Positions 63,861 to 64,000 of a stretch of DNA of 64,000 nt are shown here, piece by piece. Position 1 is the first letter of the stretch; each line of letters opens with the position of its first letter. Both the position numbers and the translations under genes were made by a program. The notes beneath the pieces were generated by a model that saw only the letters and a list, made by a program, of their open reading frames with translations, made no database searches and had not been told where the DNA came from. Origin of the DNA: Liolophura sinensis (taxonomy: Eukaryota > Mollusca > Polyplacophora > Chitonida > Chitonidae); contig NC_088296.1 of assembly GCF_032854445.1 (NCBI RefSeq), positions 6,191,435-6,255,434 of the forward strand, written 5' to 3'.

Positions 63861-64000
63861 TGGCATATATCCAGAGGGATATGGGAATCAGCTTCTCGAC
63901 CTGTCTGTCTGTCTGTGGACACATTCATAAGCCTTCTTGTCAACAGAACCCCTACAGTTTTCAGTGAAAGGCCGGAACTTGGCAAGTGTTATAGCAATTC
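63861..64000. other. Window end, no gene
   Basis: Contains a short (CTGT)n run near 63901-63916; otherwise nothing recognised. Confidence 0.4.

Overview
The window is eukaryotic: AT-rich, with no prokaryotic gene organisation, no long non-repetitive open frame and many short interspersed elements. The commonest repeat is a tRNA-headed SINE with a conserved central/tail domain ending in CGTAAAACACCAATCAAATAAA-type sequence (read in two pieces: CGGCGTAAAACACC, then CAATCAAATAAA). I know this type from molluscan genomes, so a mollusc is the best guess, perhaps a bivalve; this is inference. About thirty-five copies or fragments of it are visible (called SINE-A here), and four of a second tRNA-headed SINE (SINE-B). 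Several carry perfect target-site duplications.

Layout. 1-10 kb: SINE-A fragments, one SINE-B, a 23-bp minisatellite, a palindrome cluster and a remnant of a PHD-like zinc finger. 10-12.1 kb: an LTR-like segment, a 20-bp minisatellite and a 1.07-kb CAATCAAC-type satellite with 60-bp and 328-bp periodicities. 12.4-17.7 kb: repeat families D and E, a SINE nested in D with an 11-bp duplication, and a 26-bp array whose units contain inverted TGTGGT/ACCACA motifs. 18.8-25.3 kb: the only region with good gene evidence. Two minus-strand signal-peptide exons (18809-18899 and 25232-25328) end the same way (A-D-x-P-E-M, phase-1 donor GTAAG). For the second, a phase-compatible terminal exon at 22166-22299 completes a predicted 76-residue secreted precursor with four cysteines and a C-terminal Gly-Lys amidation signal. 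Its intron holds a SINE insertion and a 1.3-kb, 51-bp minisatellite. 25.7-48 kb: two MITE-like elements with TA duplications, tandem arrays of 48, 23, 21 and 48 bp, and further D and E copies. 48-64 kb: degenerate copies of two longer families (G and H), more SINEs and D copies.

Most long open frames here are tandem arrays whose unit is a multiple of three or lacks stops, or antisense SINE/D sequence; I do not regard them as genes. A recurring theme is that tandem arrays have grown from short segments inside dispersed repeats (D, F, H, and the array at the 22.57-kb SINE). Family letters A-H are local labels made by eye, not database names; boundaries of old copies are approximate.
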